NCBI RefSeq assembly: GCF_028293835.1
Contig: NZ_JAQGNX010000063.1
Location: forward strand, 1-53,633
DNA length: 53,633 nt
Origin: Pseudomonas sp.
Lineage (GTDB): Bacteria > Pseudomonadota > Gammaproteobacteria > Pseudomonadales > Pseudomonadaceae
Reading direction: 5' to 3'
In this document: positions 18,173 to 26,233 of the stretch, in pieces
Position numbering within the stretch: the stretch's first letter is position 1
How the letters are laid out: the number at the start of each line of letters is the position of its first letter
The notes under the pieces: model-generated
Told to the model about the DNA's origin: nothing
The model's database searches: none
The model's input: only the letters and a program-made list of their open reading frames with translations
Translations under genes and position numbers: made by a program

Positions 18173-19462
18173 TTGCAGCGTTTCTCTTCCGCACGTCTCA
18201 GTCATTTCCTTCCCTCGCTGCTGTTGCTGCTGGCAGGGCTCTCGGCTGCGTATGTGAAAGACCTCAACGTATTTTTTACATCGTTGTTCAACGTGCTGCC
18301 GACGTTGGTATTGCTGCTGGGTGGTGCTTATTGTGCGGTGTATCGGCGTCAGCGCGAGCTGTTCCTGATGATCACTGTGTACACCGCCTATTTTCTATTG
18401 GATACCCAAACCGACTATTACCGCGATAATGGCAAAGTCCGTGAAGACGCCGCAGTGACTTTCCATTTGTGTTGTCTATTGTTACCGCTGCTGTACGGCC
18501 TGTTTGCCGGATGGGAGGAACGTACGCACTTGTTCCGCGATATGGTCGCGCGCTTTGCCGTGTTGCTTGCGTTCGGCAGCGTTGCGCTGGCGCTGGAACA
18601 GAGTTTTCCCCAAGCGCTGCTGGGGTGGCTGGCGGAAATCCGTTGGCCAGCCTTGCATGGCAACTGGATGAGCCTGATTCAATTGGCTTACCCGGTATTT
18701 TTCGCCGCTTTCTTGCTGGTAATCGTGCAGTACATACGCAAGCCCCGACCGCTGCATGCTGCGCAAATCGTCGGTTTGCTCGGTCTGTTCTGGGCCCTGC
18801 CGAAAACCTTTATTTTGCCCTTCACGTTAAACATCATGTGCAGCCAAGTCATGTTGATGATCGCCGCAGCGGTCGCCCATGAGGCGTATCAAATGGCCTT
18901 CCGAGACGAACTCACGGGCCTGCCTGGGCGCCGCGCACTTAACGAGCGCCTTCAGCGGCTGGGGCGCAATTACGTGCTGGCCATGACCGATGTCGACCAT
19001 TTCAAGAAATTCAACGACACCCATGGCCATGACGTTGGCGATCAAGTGCTGCGGCTGGTGGCAAGCAAGTTGTCGAAGGTTACCGGCGGCGGTCGGGCTT
19101 ACCGTTATGGCGGTGAAGAGTTCGCCTTGGTCTTTGCCGGCCAAACGCTGGAGGAATGCATGCCGCATCTGGAGCTGATCCGAGAGGCCATCGCGACGTA
19201 CAACATCCAGCTGCGCAATGAGGATCGTCCCAACGATGACCAGCAGGGTCGTCAGCACAGAAGCGGTGCGAAAGCCTCCAGTGTCTCAGTCACTGTCAGC
19301 ATCGGCGTAGCTGAACGGCAGGTGGACCAGCGTACGCCTGAGGAAGTGCTCAAATCCGCCGACCAGGCGCTGTACAGTGCCAAAGGCGCGGGACGCAATT
19401 GCGTGGTCGCGTATGGCCAGAACCGCCGGGGCGCTGTCCGTATGACGGGTGCTACCAGTTAA
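18173..19462 (+). CDS. Membrane-bound diguanylate cyclase (GGDEF)
   Basis: A 429-residue inner-membrane protein. Six or seven hydrophobic segments (about residues 12-245) form an uncharacterised sensor. A GGDEF domain (about 250-415) follows, with the active motif GGEEF at residues 313-317. The metal-binding DVDHFKKFND segment is present, so c-di-GMP synthesis is expected. No RxxD inhibitory site stands five residues before GGEEF, so product inhibition may be weak. The start is TTG 18173, about 10 bp after AGGAG. A stretch of extra residues (about 345-367, rich in Asp, Gln and Arg) interrupts the domain. It sits between two paralogous acyl-CoA dehydrogenases but has its own upstream terminator. 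Confidence 0.88.
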   Translation: MQRFSSARLSHFLPSLLLLLAGLSAAYVKDLNVFFTSLFNVLPTLVLLLGGAYCAVYRRQRELFLMITVYTAYFLLDTQTDYYRDNGKVREDAAVTFHLCCLLLPLLYGLFAGWEERTHLFRDMVARFAVLLAFGSVALALEQSFPQALLGWLAEIRWPALHGNWMSLIQLAYPVFFAAFLLVIVQYIRKPRPLHAAQIVGLLGLFWALPKTFILPFTLNIMCSQVMLMIAAAVAHEAYQMAFRDELTGLPGRRALNERLQRLGRNYVLAMTDVDHFKKFNDTHGHDVGDQVLRLVASKLSKVTGGGRAYRYGGEEFALVFAGQTLEECMPHLELIREAIATYNIQLRNEDRPNDDQQGRQHRSGAKASSVSVTVSIGVAERQVDQRTPEEVLKSADQALYSAKGAGRNCVVAYGQNRRGAVRMTGATS

Positions 19463-19551
19463 GTTATGAGCGTCCATTCAGCGTCTGGACTGTGATTGTC
19501 CGTGCCATCTTCGCGCAGTAGCTTGGGACATCTGCTGCCGGAGAAATGACC

Positions 19552-21348
19552 ATGCCTGAGTACAAAGCCCCCCTGCGCGACATGCGCTTTTTAATCGATA
19601 ACGTGTTCGACTTTCCCGCGCATTACCAGGCGCTGGGCGCCCACGACGCCAGCCCGGACATGGTCAATGCGATCCTCGAAGAAGGCGCCAGGTTCTGCGA
19701 GCAGGTGCTGTCGCCATTGAACCGTCCCGGCGATGAAGAAGGCTGCCATTTCGACAAGGGTGTCGTCACCACACCCAAAGGTTTCAAAGAAGCTTTTGCC
19801 CAATACGTTGAAGGTGGCTGGCATGGCCTGGCAGCGGATCCGGCTTATGGCGGGCAAGGTCTGCCACTGTCGCTGGGGCTGGTCATCAGCGAAATGATCT
19901 CGTCGAGCAATACCTCCTGGGGCATGTACCCTGGGCTGACCCACGGCGCCATGTCGGCCATCCATACCCACGGCACCGAAGAACAAAAACAGACATACCT
20001 GACCAAGCTCACCGAAGGCGAGTGGACCGGGACCATGTGCCTGACCGAGGCCCATTGCGGTACCGATCTGGGAATTATCAAAACCCGTGCCGTGCCCCAG
20101 GCCGATGGCAGCTATGGCATTTCTGGCAGCAAGATTTTCATCTCTGCTGGCGAGCACGACATGAGCCAAAACATCGTGCATTTGGTATTGGCGAAGTTGC
20201 CGGATGCGCCCGCCGGCACCCGGGGTATTTCGCTGTTCATCGTGCCCAAGTTTTTGCCTGACGCGGCTGGCGATGCGGGTCAGCGCAACGCGGTGTCCTG
20301 CGGCTCCATTGAGCACAAGATGGGGATCAAGGCTTCGGCCACCTGCGTGATCAACTTCGATAACGCTACCGGCTATCTGATCGGCGAGGCGAATAAGGGC
20401 CTCAATTGCATGTTCACCATGATGAACCATGCACGTCTGGGCACTGGCATGCAGGGCTTGTGTCTGGGTGAGGCGAGCTTTCAGGGTGCGATCAAATACG
20501 CCAATGAACGCTTGCAGATGCGCTCACTGACCGGCCCTAAAGCGCCGGACAAAGTGGCTGACCCGATCATCGTCCACCCTGACGTGCGCCGCATGTTGCT
20601 GACGATGAAAGCCTTCAACGAGGGCAACCGAGCGCTGACCTACTTCACCGCCCAGATGCTGGATACCACGCACATGAGCAGTGACGCGGGGCAGCGCGAG
20701 GACGCCGAAAACCTCTTGGCGTTTCTCACGCCGATCTGCAAAGCGTTCATGACCGAAACCGGTCTGGAAGTGACCAACCTCGGCATGCAGGTGTTTGGTG
20801 GTCATGGATTCATTCGCGAATGGGGTATGGAACAGTTGGTCCGCGACTGCCGAATCGCCCCGATCTATGAAGGCACTAACGGTATCCAGGCATTGGACCT
20901 GCTCGGGCGCAAGGTGCTGGGTAGCCAAGGCAAATTGCTGCGCGGGTTTACCAAAATCGTGCATAAGTGTTGCGAAGCCAATGCCGACCATCCGCAACTT
21001 AAGGGCTTTGTCGCTCAGCTCAATGGCTTAAATAAACAGTGGGGCGATCTGACCACTACGGTTGGCATGGCGGCCATGAAAAACCCTGATGAAGTCGGCG
21101 CGGCCGCTTTGGATTACTTGATGTACAGCGGTTACATCATTCTTGGCTATCTCTGGCTGCGTATGGCGCTGGTCGCTCAGGCCCAACTGGATAGCGGCAG
21201 CGGTGACGCGGCGTATTGCCAAGGCAAGCTGGCAACTTGCGAGTTTTACTTCAAGCGCCTGTTGCCCCGCACCACCGCCCATCAGGCAGCGATTGAGGCG
21301 GGCAGCGATTGCCTGATGAAATTGCCCGCAGAGATGTTCGCCCTTTAA
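19552..21348 (+). CDS. Acyl-CoA dehydrogenase, ~600-residue type (second of three)
   Basis: A 598-residue paralogue of the enzyme at 16071, with the same domain layout and near-identical motifs (GEWTGTMCLTEAHCGTDLG; SIEHKMGIKASATCVINFD; catalytic Glu in YEGTNGIQ). ATG 19552 is preferred over ATG 19546 because the GGAG ribosome site is 8 bp from the former and only 2 bp from the latter. The protein then starts MPEYKAPLRD like its sisters. Substrate range is unknown; probably long or ring-bearing acyl-CoA. Confidence 0.92.
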   Translation: MPEYKAPLRDMRFLIDNVFDFPAHYQALGAHDASPDMVNAILEEGARFCEQVLSPLNRPGDEEGCHFDKGVVTTPKGFKEAFAQYVEGGWHGLAADPAYGGQGLPLSLGLVISEMISSSNTSWGMYPGLTHGAMSAIHTHGTEEQKQTYLTKLTEGEWTGTMCLTEAHCGTDLGIIKTRAVPQADGSYGISGSKIFISAGEHDMSQNIVHLVLAKLPDAPAGTRGISLFIVPKFLPDAAGDAGQRNAVSCGSIEHKMGIKASATCVINFDNATGYLIGEANKGLNCMFTMMNHARLGTGMQGLCLGEASFQGAIKYANERLQMRSLTGPKAPDKVADPIIVHPDVRRMLLTMKAFNEGNRALTYFTAQMLDTTHMSSDAGQREDAENLLAFLTPICKAFMTETGLEVTNLGMQVFGGHGFIREWGMEQLVRDCRIAPIYEGTNGIQALDLLGRKVLGSQGKLLRGFTKIVHKCCEANADHPQLKGFVAQLNGLNKQWGDLTTTVGMAAMKNPDEVGAAALDYLMYSGYIILGYLWLRMALVAQAQLDSGSGDAAYCQGKLATCEFYFKRLLPRTTAHQAAIEAGSDCLMKLPAEMFAL

Positions 21349-21352
21349 ATTC

Positions 21353-21430
21353 TGTAGGAGCCAACTTGTTGGCGAGGCGGCTGAATTGATACACCGCATA
21401 GGGCCTCTCGCCAACAAGTCGGCTCCTAGG
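21353..21430. repeat. REP pair (REPIN) between second and third acyl-CoA dehydrogenases
   Basis: TGTAGGAGCCAACTTGTTGGCGAGG and CTCGCCAACAAGTCGGCTCCTA are near-perfect inverted copies with about 30 bp between them. It begins four bases after the stop codon of the dehydrogenase. Confidence 0.9.
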
Positions 21431-21564
21431 AGTTTGCGTTTTCTTCTGGCATGAAAGTGACCAAAATAGTCTATACGGTCACGCACTGACCCTATGTGTC
21501 GCAAATGGTGTTCGGGTACACTCGGGGCCTTCGTTTCATTGGCTCAATTTCCGGGAGGTTTGCC

Positions 21565-23343
21565 ATGGCTGACTATAAAGCGCCCCTGCGCGATATGCGT
21601 TTCGTCCTCAATGAGGTTTTCGAAGTTGCCAAGCTCTGGGCTCAGCTGCCGGCATTGGCCGAAACAGTCGACGCCGAAACGGTAGAAGCCATTCTTGAAG
21701 AGGCGGGGAAAGTTACCAGCAAAAGCATCGCCCCGCTGAGCCGCGCTGCCGATGAAGAAGGCTGCCACTGGAACGACGGCGTGGTTACTACGCCGGCCGG
21801 TTTCCCTCAGGCTTATCAGACCTATGCCGATGGCGGCTGGGTTGGCGTTGGGGGCGATCCCGAGTTTGGCGGGATGGGCATGCCCAAAGCCGTTTCGGCG
21901 CAAGTAGAAGAAATGATCAACTCATCCAGCCTGGCGTTTGGCTTGTATCCAATGTTGACATCCGGTGCGTGCGTATCGATCAACACCCACGCCAGCGAAG
22001 AGCTGAAAGCGATTTATCTGCCGAACATGTATTCGGGTGCATGGGCCGGTTCCATGTGCTTGACTGAATCCCACGCGGGCACTGACCTGGGAATTATTCG
22101 GACCAAGGCCGAGCCGCAAGCTGATGGTTCTTACAAGGTCAGTGGTACCAAGATCTTCATCACCGGGGGTGAGCACGACCTGACGGAAAACATCATCCAT
22201 CTGGTATTGGCGAAACTGCCGGATGCACCTGCCGGGCCTAAAGGCATATCGCTGTTCCTGGTGCCCAAGTTCATGGTCAATGCCGATGGCAGCCTGGGCG
22301 CGCGTAACCCGGTCAGCTGCGGTTCGATTGAACACAAAATGGGCATTCAAGCCTCCGCAACCTGCGTGATGAACTTCGACGAGGCGGTGGGTTATTTGGT
22401 TGGCGAACCGAATCGCGGGTTGGCCGCGATGTTCACCATGATGAACTACGAGCGTCTGGGTGTTGGCATCCAAGGCCTTGCGTCTGGCGAGCGTTCCTAT
22501 CAGAACGCAATCGAATATGCCCGCGACCGCCTGCAAAGCCGCTCACCAACTGGCCCCAAAGCCAAGGAAAAAGTAGCCGATCCGATTATCGTTCACCCCG
22601 ACGTGCGTCGCATGCTGTTGACCATGAAAGCCTCCAACGAAGGCGGTCGTGCCTTTTCCACGTACGTGGCGATGCAGCTGGACACGGCGAAGTTCAGCGA
22701 AGACCCGGATGCGCGCAAACGCGCTGACGACCTGGTGGCCTTGCTGACGCCTGTGGCCAAAGCATTTCTCACCGACCTTGGGCTGGAAACCACGGTGCAC
22801 GGCCAGCAGATATTCGGCGGCCACGGCTTCATTCGTGAGTGGGGCCAGGAGCAACTGGTGCGCGACGTTCGCATCACGCAGATTTACGAAGGCACCAATG
22901 GTATTCAGGCGCTGGACTTGGTCGGACGCAAGATCGTCGGTAATGGCGGTGCGTATTACGCGTTGTTCGCTGATGAGATTCGCCGGTTCACAGCCAGTGC
23001 TGGCAGCGACATGGCTGAGTTCACCAAGCCGTTGAACGCAGCCCTGGATAACCTCGACGAGCTGACCAACTGGGTCATGGACCGATCGAAAGCCGACGCC
23101 AATGAAATCGGCGCGGCATCTGTCGAGTACCTGCATGCGTTTGGCTATACCGCTTACGCTTACATGTGGGCGTTGATGGCTCGTGCGGCGCTGGGTAAAG
23201 AAACTCAGGACGATTTTTATGCCAGCAAGCTGGGCACCGCACGCTTCTACTTTGCGAGGTTATTGCCGCGTATTCATTCGTTGAGTGCGTCGGTGAAAGC
23301 AGGCAGCGAATCGCTATTTCTGTTGGAGGCGTCGCAGTTTTAA
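21565..23343 (+). CDS. Acyl-CoA dehydrogenase, ~600-residue type (third of three)
   Basis: A 592-residue paralogue of the two preceding dehydrogenases but more diverged (ALAETVDAETVEAILEEAGK and INTHASEELKAIYLPNM replace the matching segments). The flavin and substrate motifs (CLTESHAGTDLG; GTKIFITGGEHD) and the catalytic YEGTNGIQ are kept. ATG 21565 (MADYKAPLRD) is chosen because GGGAGG lies about 8 bp upstream and it aligns with the sister starts. An in-frame ATG exists at 21496. It is the last protein gene before the RsmY-type RNA. Confidence 0.92.
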   Translation: MADYKAPLRDMRFVLNEVFEVAKLWAQLPALAETVDAETVEAILEEAGKVTSKSIAPLSRAADEEGCHWNDGVVTTPAGFPQAYQTYADGGWVGVGGDPEFGGMGMPKAVSAQVEEMINSSSLAFGLYPMLTSGACVSINTHASEELKAIYLPNMYSGAWAGSMCLTESHAGTDLGIIRTKAEPQADGSYKVSGTKIFITGGEHDLTENIIHLVLAKLPDAPAGPKGISLFLVPKFMVNADGSLGARNPVSCGSIEHKMGIQASATCVMNFDEAVGYLVGEPNRGLAAMFTMMNYERLGVGIQGLASGERSYQNAIEYARDRLQSRSPTGPKAKEKVADPIIVHPDVRRMLLTMKASNEGGRAFSTYVAMQLDTAKFSEDPDARKRADDLVALLTPVAKAFLTDLGLETTVHGQQIFGGHGFIREWGQEQLVRDVRITQIYEGTNGIQALDLVGRKIVGNGGAYYALFADEIRRFTASAGSDMAEFTKPLNAALDNLDELTNWVMDRSKADANEIGAASVEYLHAFGYTAYAYMWALMARAALGKETQDDFYASKLGTARFYFARLLPRIHSLSASVKAGSESLFLLEASQF

Positions 23344-23367
23344 AGGCATCGGACAGGTCTGACGCAA

Positions 23368-23385
23368 TGTAAGCATTTGCTTACG
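23368..23385 (+). promoter_or_regulatory. GacA box (upstream activating sequence) of the Rsm RNA gene
   Basis: TGTAAGCATTTGCTTACG matches the established GacA-dependent element TGTAAG-N6-CTTACA in 11 of 12 fixed positions. Its centre lies about 66 bp upstream of the inferred RNA start. The GacS/GacA two-component system activates Rsm small-RNA genes through this element. Confidence 0.9.
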
Positions 23386-23442
23386 TGACGTGCTGCCGTT
23401 TCGCCCCTATCGCTTAGATGGATCCAAAGCTAATCTACTCAA

Positions 23443-23567
23443 CAGGGACGTAGCGCAGGAAGCGCAAAAAACACAACAAGGACACGTAAGGATGCCTGCC
23501 AGGATGGCGGGGAGAAACGGATGTCAGGGAAACAGTCTGCAAAACCCCGCTTCGGCGGGGTTTTCTT
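23443..23567 (+). ncRNA. rsmY: RsmY-type CsrA/RsmA-sequestering small RNA
   Basis: About 125 nt with eight GGA motifs (AGGGAC, CAGGAA, AAGGAC, AAGGAT, CAGGAT, GGGGAG, ACGGAT, AGGGAA). At least two are presented in hairpin loops: GCGC-AGGAA-GCGC near 23453 and GCC-AGGAT-GGC near 23500. Such RNAs soak up RsmA/RsmE and so relieve translational repression of exoproducts and biofilm genes. A GacA box lies upstream, a candidate -10 TAATCT is at 23431-23436, and a strong terminator closes the gene. I recall rsmY of P. putida lying between an acyl-CoA dehydrogenase and a LysR gene, exactly as here. The 5' end is an estimate. Confidence 0.9.
23541..23567 (+). terminator. Rho-independent terminator of the Rsm RNA
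   Basis: AAAACCCCGC (23541-23550), loop TTCG, and GCGGGGTTTT (23555-23564) form a perfect 10-bp stem followed by CTTT. The reverse orientation also has a T-run, so it may serve the convergent LysR gene ending at 23590. Confidence 0.95.
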
Positions 23568-23589
23568 TGGGCGCGATTTAACCCGGCAC

Positions 23590-24459
23590 TTATTCCTCCA
23601 GCATTGTTCGCACCAATTCCAGCGCTGGCTGATGACGCTGTGCATCGCGGTACATCAGTCCAACCTTGAGCGGCACCCGCGGTTCGGTCAGCGGTTTCCA
23701 CAGCAACGATGAGTTGCCCTGAATTCCCCGCACCCGCCCCGGCAAAACCGTCGCTAGCGTAGTGTTGAGCAGACTGTCGAGTATTCCAGTCATGCTATTC
23801 AGTTCGCCTTGCACGTGGGGGCGGCGACCTAAATTAGCCAACTGGGCCTGCCAGATCTGGCGCACTTGATACTCCTCACCCAGCAACAGCATCGGCAACT
23901 CTGCCGCTTGGCTGACCGAGACCTTTTTGAATTCCCGAAGTGGATGAGCGGCAGGGATGACCAATTGCAGTTCGTCTTCATACAACAGCACGCTGTGCAA
24001 GCCGGGTTGATGGGCTGGCAAAAAGCTGATGCCAATGTCCAGCGCGCCGTTGAGTAAGCGCCGTTCTATCTCCAGTCCCGATAATTCAAAAATCTGCACC
24101 ACCAAATGCGGCTGAGCGTTGCGCAGTTGCTCAAGTAGATGCGGCACCAGATTGAGCACGGTTTGCAGCACACCAATCGCTAGCGTTCGAACCGACTGCC
24201 CACGGAAATTGCGCAGTGCATCCCGAGCGCGTTGCATGCCGTCGAGCAACGGCAATGCATGGTTGTACAAGGTATGCGCGGCCAAAGTTGGCAATAGTCG
24301 CTTGCTAGTGCGTTCGAACAAGCTCACGTCAAGACTGTGTTCAAGCTGGCGAATTTGCTGTGAAAGCGCCGGCTGCGACAGGGACAGGCGCTCTGCGGCA
24401 CGTCCGACGTGACCTTCTTCGTAGACCGCGACAAAATAACGTAGCTGACGGAAATCCAT
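23590..24459 (-). CDS. LysR-family transcriptional regulator
   Basis: A 289-residue regulator with an N-terminal winged helix (MDFRQLRYFVAVYEEGHVGR; AERLSLSQPALSQQIRQLEHSL) and a two-lobed effector-binding domain from about residue 90. It faces the Rsm RNA gene tail to tail and is divergent from the MOSC gene. The 103-bp divergent promoter contains ATCGAAA twice as a direct repeat (24471-24477 and 24488-24494). The target genes and co-inducer are unknown. The MOSC gene and autoregulation are the natural candidates. Confidence 0.88.
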   Translation of the reverse strand: MDFRQLRYFVAVYEEGHVGRAAERLSLSQPALSQQIRQLEHSLDVSLFERTSKRLLPTLAAHTLYNHALPLLDGMQRARDALRNFRGQSVRTLAIGVLQTVLNLVPHLLEQLRNAQPHLVVQIFELSGLEIERRLLNGALDIGISFLPAHQPGLHSVLLYEDELQLVIPAAHPLREFKKVSVSQAAELPMLLLGEEYQVRQIWQAQLANLGRRPHVQGELNSMTGILDSLLNTTLATVLPGRVRGIQGNSSLLWKPLTEPRVPLKVGLMYRDAQRHQPALELVRTMLEE

Positions 24460-24562
24460 AAGAAAAACTTATCGAAAGTGTAAATAAATCGAAATGGTCT
24501 CAGACCCCCAATAGGGCTTAGTCTAGCCCCATTCTTCGAGGCTTACAGGGCCATAAATTTTA

Positions 24563-25261
24563 ATGAACAGCATATCTGTCGACGGAATTTTCATAGGAAA
24601 AGCCAAAAACCTCGGACACGGATTGGTCATTGATATCGATAAGCAAAGGTTGCAGCGCCGCACCTGGCTGTGGCCGCAAGGCCTAGGCGCCGATGAACAC
24701 GGTGATCCGCGCTTCCATACCGGCCCAGAGCGCGCCTTGCATCACTACCCCGCCGAACATTACGCCTACTGGCGCACGCTCTACCCACACATTGACTGGA
24801 CCGCTCCGGCTTTTGGCGAAAATCTGTCGACCCACGGCATTACCGAAGAACAGGTCTGCCTCGGCGATATTTTTCGCTGGGGCGGCGCATTGCTACAGGT
24901 CAGCCAGCCGCGTTCTCCGTGCTACCGCTTGACCCACCGTTGGGGCTTGGCAGACATGCCCCAAGAGGCCCAAGACAGTGGCCGTTGTGGTTGGTTTTAT
25001 CGAGTGCTCAAGCCGGGCTTTGTCAGTGACAGCGATCCATTTGAATTGGTCCAGCGCAGCTATCCGGGTCTGACCGTGGCGGGGGCGTTACGAAGTTTTT
25101 TCCATGAGCCGCTGGAGCATTCGGGCCTGAAAAGATTGGTGGATTGCCCGGCGCTGTCATCCCGCTGGCGTGACATTGCCCTCAAGCGCTTGCGCACTGG
25201 CCGGGTGGAAGATTGGTCGGACCGTTTGCTCGGATTGCCGTTGGAAGGGCTGCGCGCATGA
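24563..25261 (+). CDS. MOSC-domain protein (YiiM-like)
   Basis: A 232-residue protein with a MOSC domain (about residues 25-165) and a C-terminal 3-alpha domain. The conserved molybdenum-ligand cysteine lies in PRSPCYRLTHRW, and FGENLSTHGI is the other family hallmark. E. coli YiiM, a relative, reduces 6-N-hydroxylaminopurine using the molybdenum cofactor, so detoxification of N-hydroxylated bases is the best guess. Its TGA overlaps the ATG of the following gene (25258-25261), which indicates coupled translation. Confidence 0.88.
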   Translation: MNSISVDGIFIGKAKNLGHGLVIDIDKQRLQRRTWLWPQGLGADEHGDPRFHTGPERALHHYPAEHYAYWRTLYPHIDWTAPAFGENLSTHGITEEQVCLGDIFRWGGALLQVSQPRSPCYRLTHRWGLADMPQEAQDSGRCGWFYRVLKPGFVSDSDPFELVQRSYPGLTVAGALRSFFHEPLEHSGLKRLVDCPALSSRWRDIALKRLRTGRVEDWSDRLLGLPLEGLRA

Positions 25262-25857
25262 ATTTGTTCAAGCTGTTATTCAATCGTGCGGCACGCGCCA
25301 ACCCAGACGCCGGGATTGATTTGGCTGAACTGCTGCGCCAAAGCACAAGCCACGATCAGGTGCATATCGTGGCCACCGATTCCCAAGCCCGAGAAGCAAC
25401 CCTCGTCCTGACGCGCCGATGGGGCCAGCAGCATCGGCGTGGCGCGTTCGGTATTGTGTCGACTTGCAGTGCTGGCCCGACAGCGGTCAGCGCACCGCCC
25501 AACGATTTAGCGGCGCTGCACGCCGCCATCGATGCGCGAACGGTCGCTATTATTCTGGAGCCTCGGCTTGGTGAAGCCGCTGATCGGCTTGAGACCCACG
25601 ACTACTTTCAAGGGGTCGCGCAACTTTGCCGCGAGCTGAAGATTTTGCTGATTCTCGATGAAACCCGAACTGGCTTGGGTCGTCAGCAGACATTGCTGTG
25701 CGAGCTTCGCTGTGGAATCCGCGCGGACATTTTAGTGTTGGGCGGCGTTATCGAGAGCGGCAGGACAGTAGCTGCGGTTCTGGCCCGCGGAAGCGACGTG
25801 TCGGGTAAGCGCCCAGCCACATCCACGGCTGGAAATTGGCCCGCTGTCGCGGCGTGA
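25258..25857 (+). CDS. Degenerate class III aminotransferase-like protein
   Basis: A 199-residue protein whose middle part resembles the large PLP domain of acetylornithine/class III aminotransferases: AIILEPRLGEAADRL, LCRELKILLILDETRTGLGR and CGIRADILVLGG. Full-length relatives have about 400 residues. Here both ends are shortened, and the segment that should carry the PLP lysine (usually LAKALGGG) reads LGGVIESG, with no lysine. Aminotransferase activity is therefore unlikely. The frame is intact and coupled by ATGA to the MOSC gene, so it may be a repurposed protein rather than a dead gene. I recall an acetylornithine aminotransferase gene near this position in P. putida. Confidence 0.65.
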   Translation: MNLFKLLFNRAARANPDAGIDLAELLRQSTSHDQVHIVATDSQAREATLVLTRRWGQQHRRGAFGIVSTCSAGPTAVSAPPNDLAALHAAIDARTVAIILEPRLGEAADRLETHDYFQGVAQLCRELKILLILDETRTGLGRQQTLLCELRCGIRADILVLGGVIESGRTVAAVLARGSDVSGKRPATSTAGNWPAVAA

Positions 25858-25945
25858 AGGTTAAGACGCTGTTGAACCCTGCCAAGCGCAGCGGGTCGAT
25901 TAGCTGTGTGGCTGACAAAAGCCGTCTTAATCGGGAGTCGTAAGT

Positions 25946-26107
25946 ATGGATATCATCCGCATCATCATCGCCATCCTGCTGCCGCCGCTGGGTGTGTTTC
26001 TCCAGGTTGGCTTCGGCGGGGCCTTCTGGCTGAATATTTTGCTCACGCTGCTGGGTTATTTCCCAGGCGTGATCCACGCGGTATACATCATCGCCAAGCG
26101 CGATTGA
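25946..26107 (+). CDS. PMP3/YqaE-family small membrane protein
   Basis: A 53-residue hydrophobic peptide with two membrane segments (about residues 3-24 and 27-50) and the family core LLPPLGVFLQVG...FWLNILLTLLGYFPGVIHA. Plant and fungal relatives (Pmp3) affect membrane potential and salt tolerance. The bacterial role is poorly defined. The start ATG 25946 has a GGGAG ribosome site about 9 bp upstream. It is followed by a REP pair. Confidence 0.9.
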   Translation: MDIIRIIIAILLPPLGVFLQVGFGGAFWLNILLTLLGYFPGVIHAVYIIAKRD

Positions 26108-26128
26108 TCGAGCTGGCCTCAAACCCCC

Positions 26129-26215
26129 TGCAGGAGCCAAGTTGAACGTGTTGGCAAGAGGGCTTGATTAGGTATTTCAGGCATATCGCCTCGCCAACAA
26201 GCTGGCTCCCATACA
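26129..26215. repeat. REP pair (REPIN), degenerate
   Basis: CTGCAGGAGCCAAGTTGAACG with TGTTGGCAAG on the left, and CTCGCCAACAAGCTGGCTCCC on the right, are inverted copies of the GGAGCCAACTTGTTGGCGA type. The left copy has an insertion of several bases. It separates the convergent PMP3-type gene and S9 peptidase gene. Confidence 0.75.
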
Positions 26216-26233
26216 GCCTGCACAGGGGGCGTA

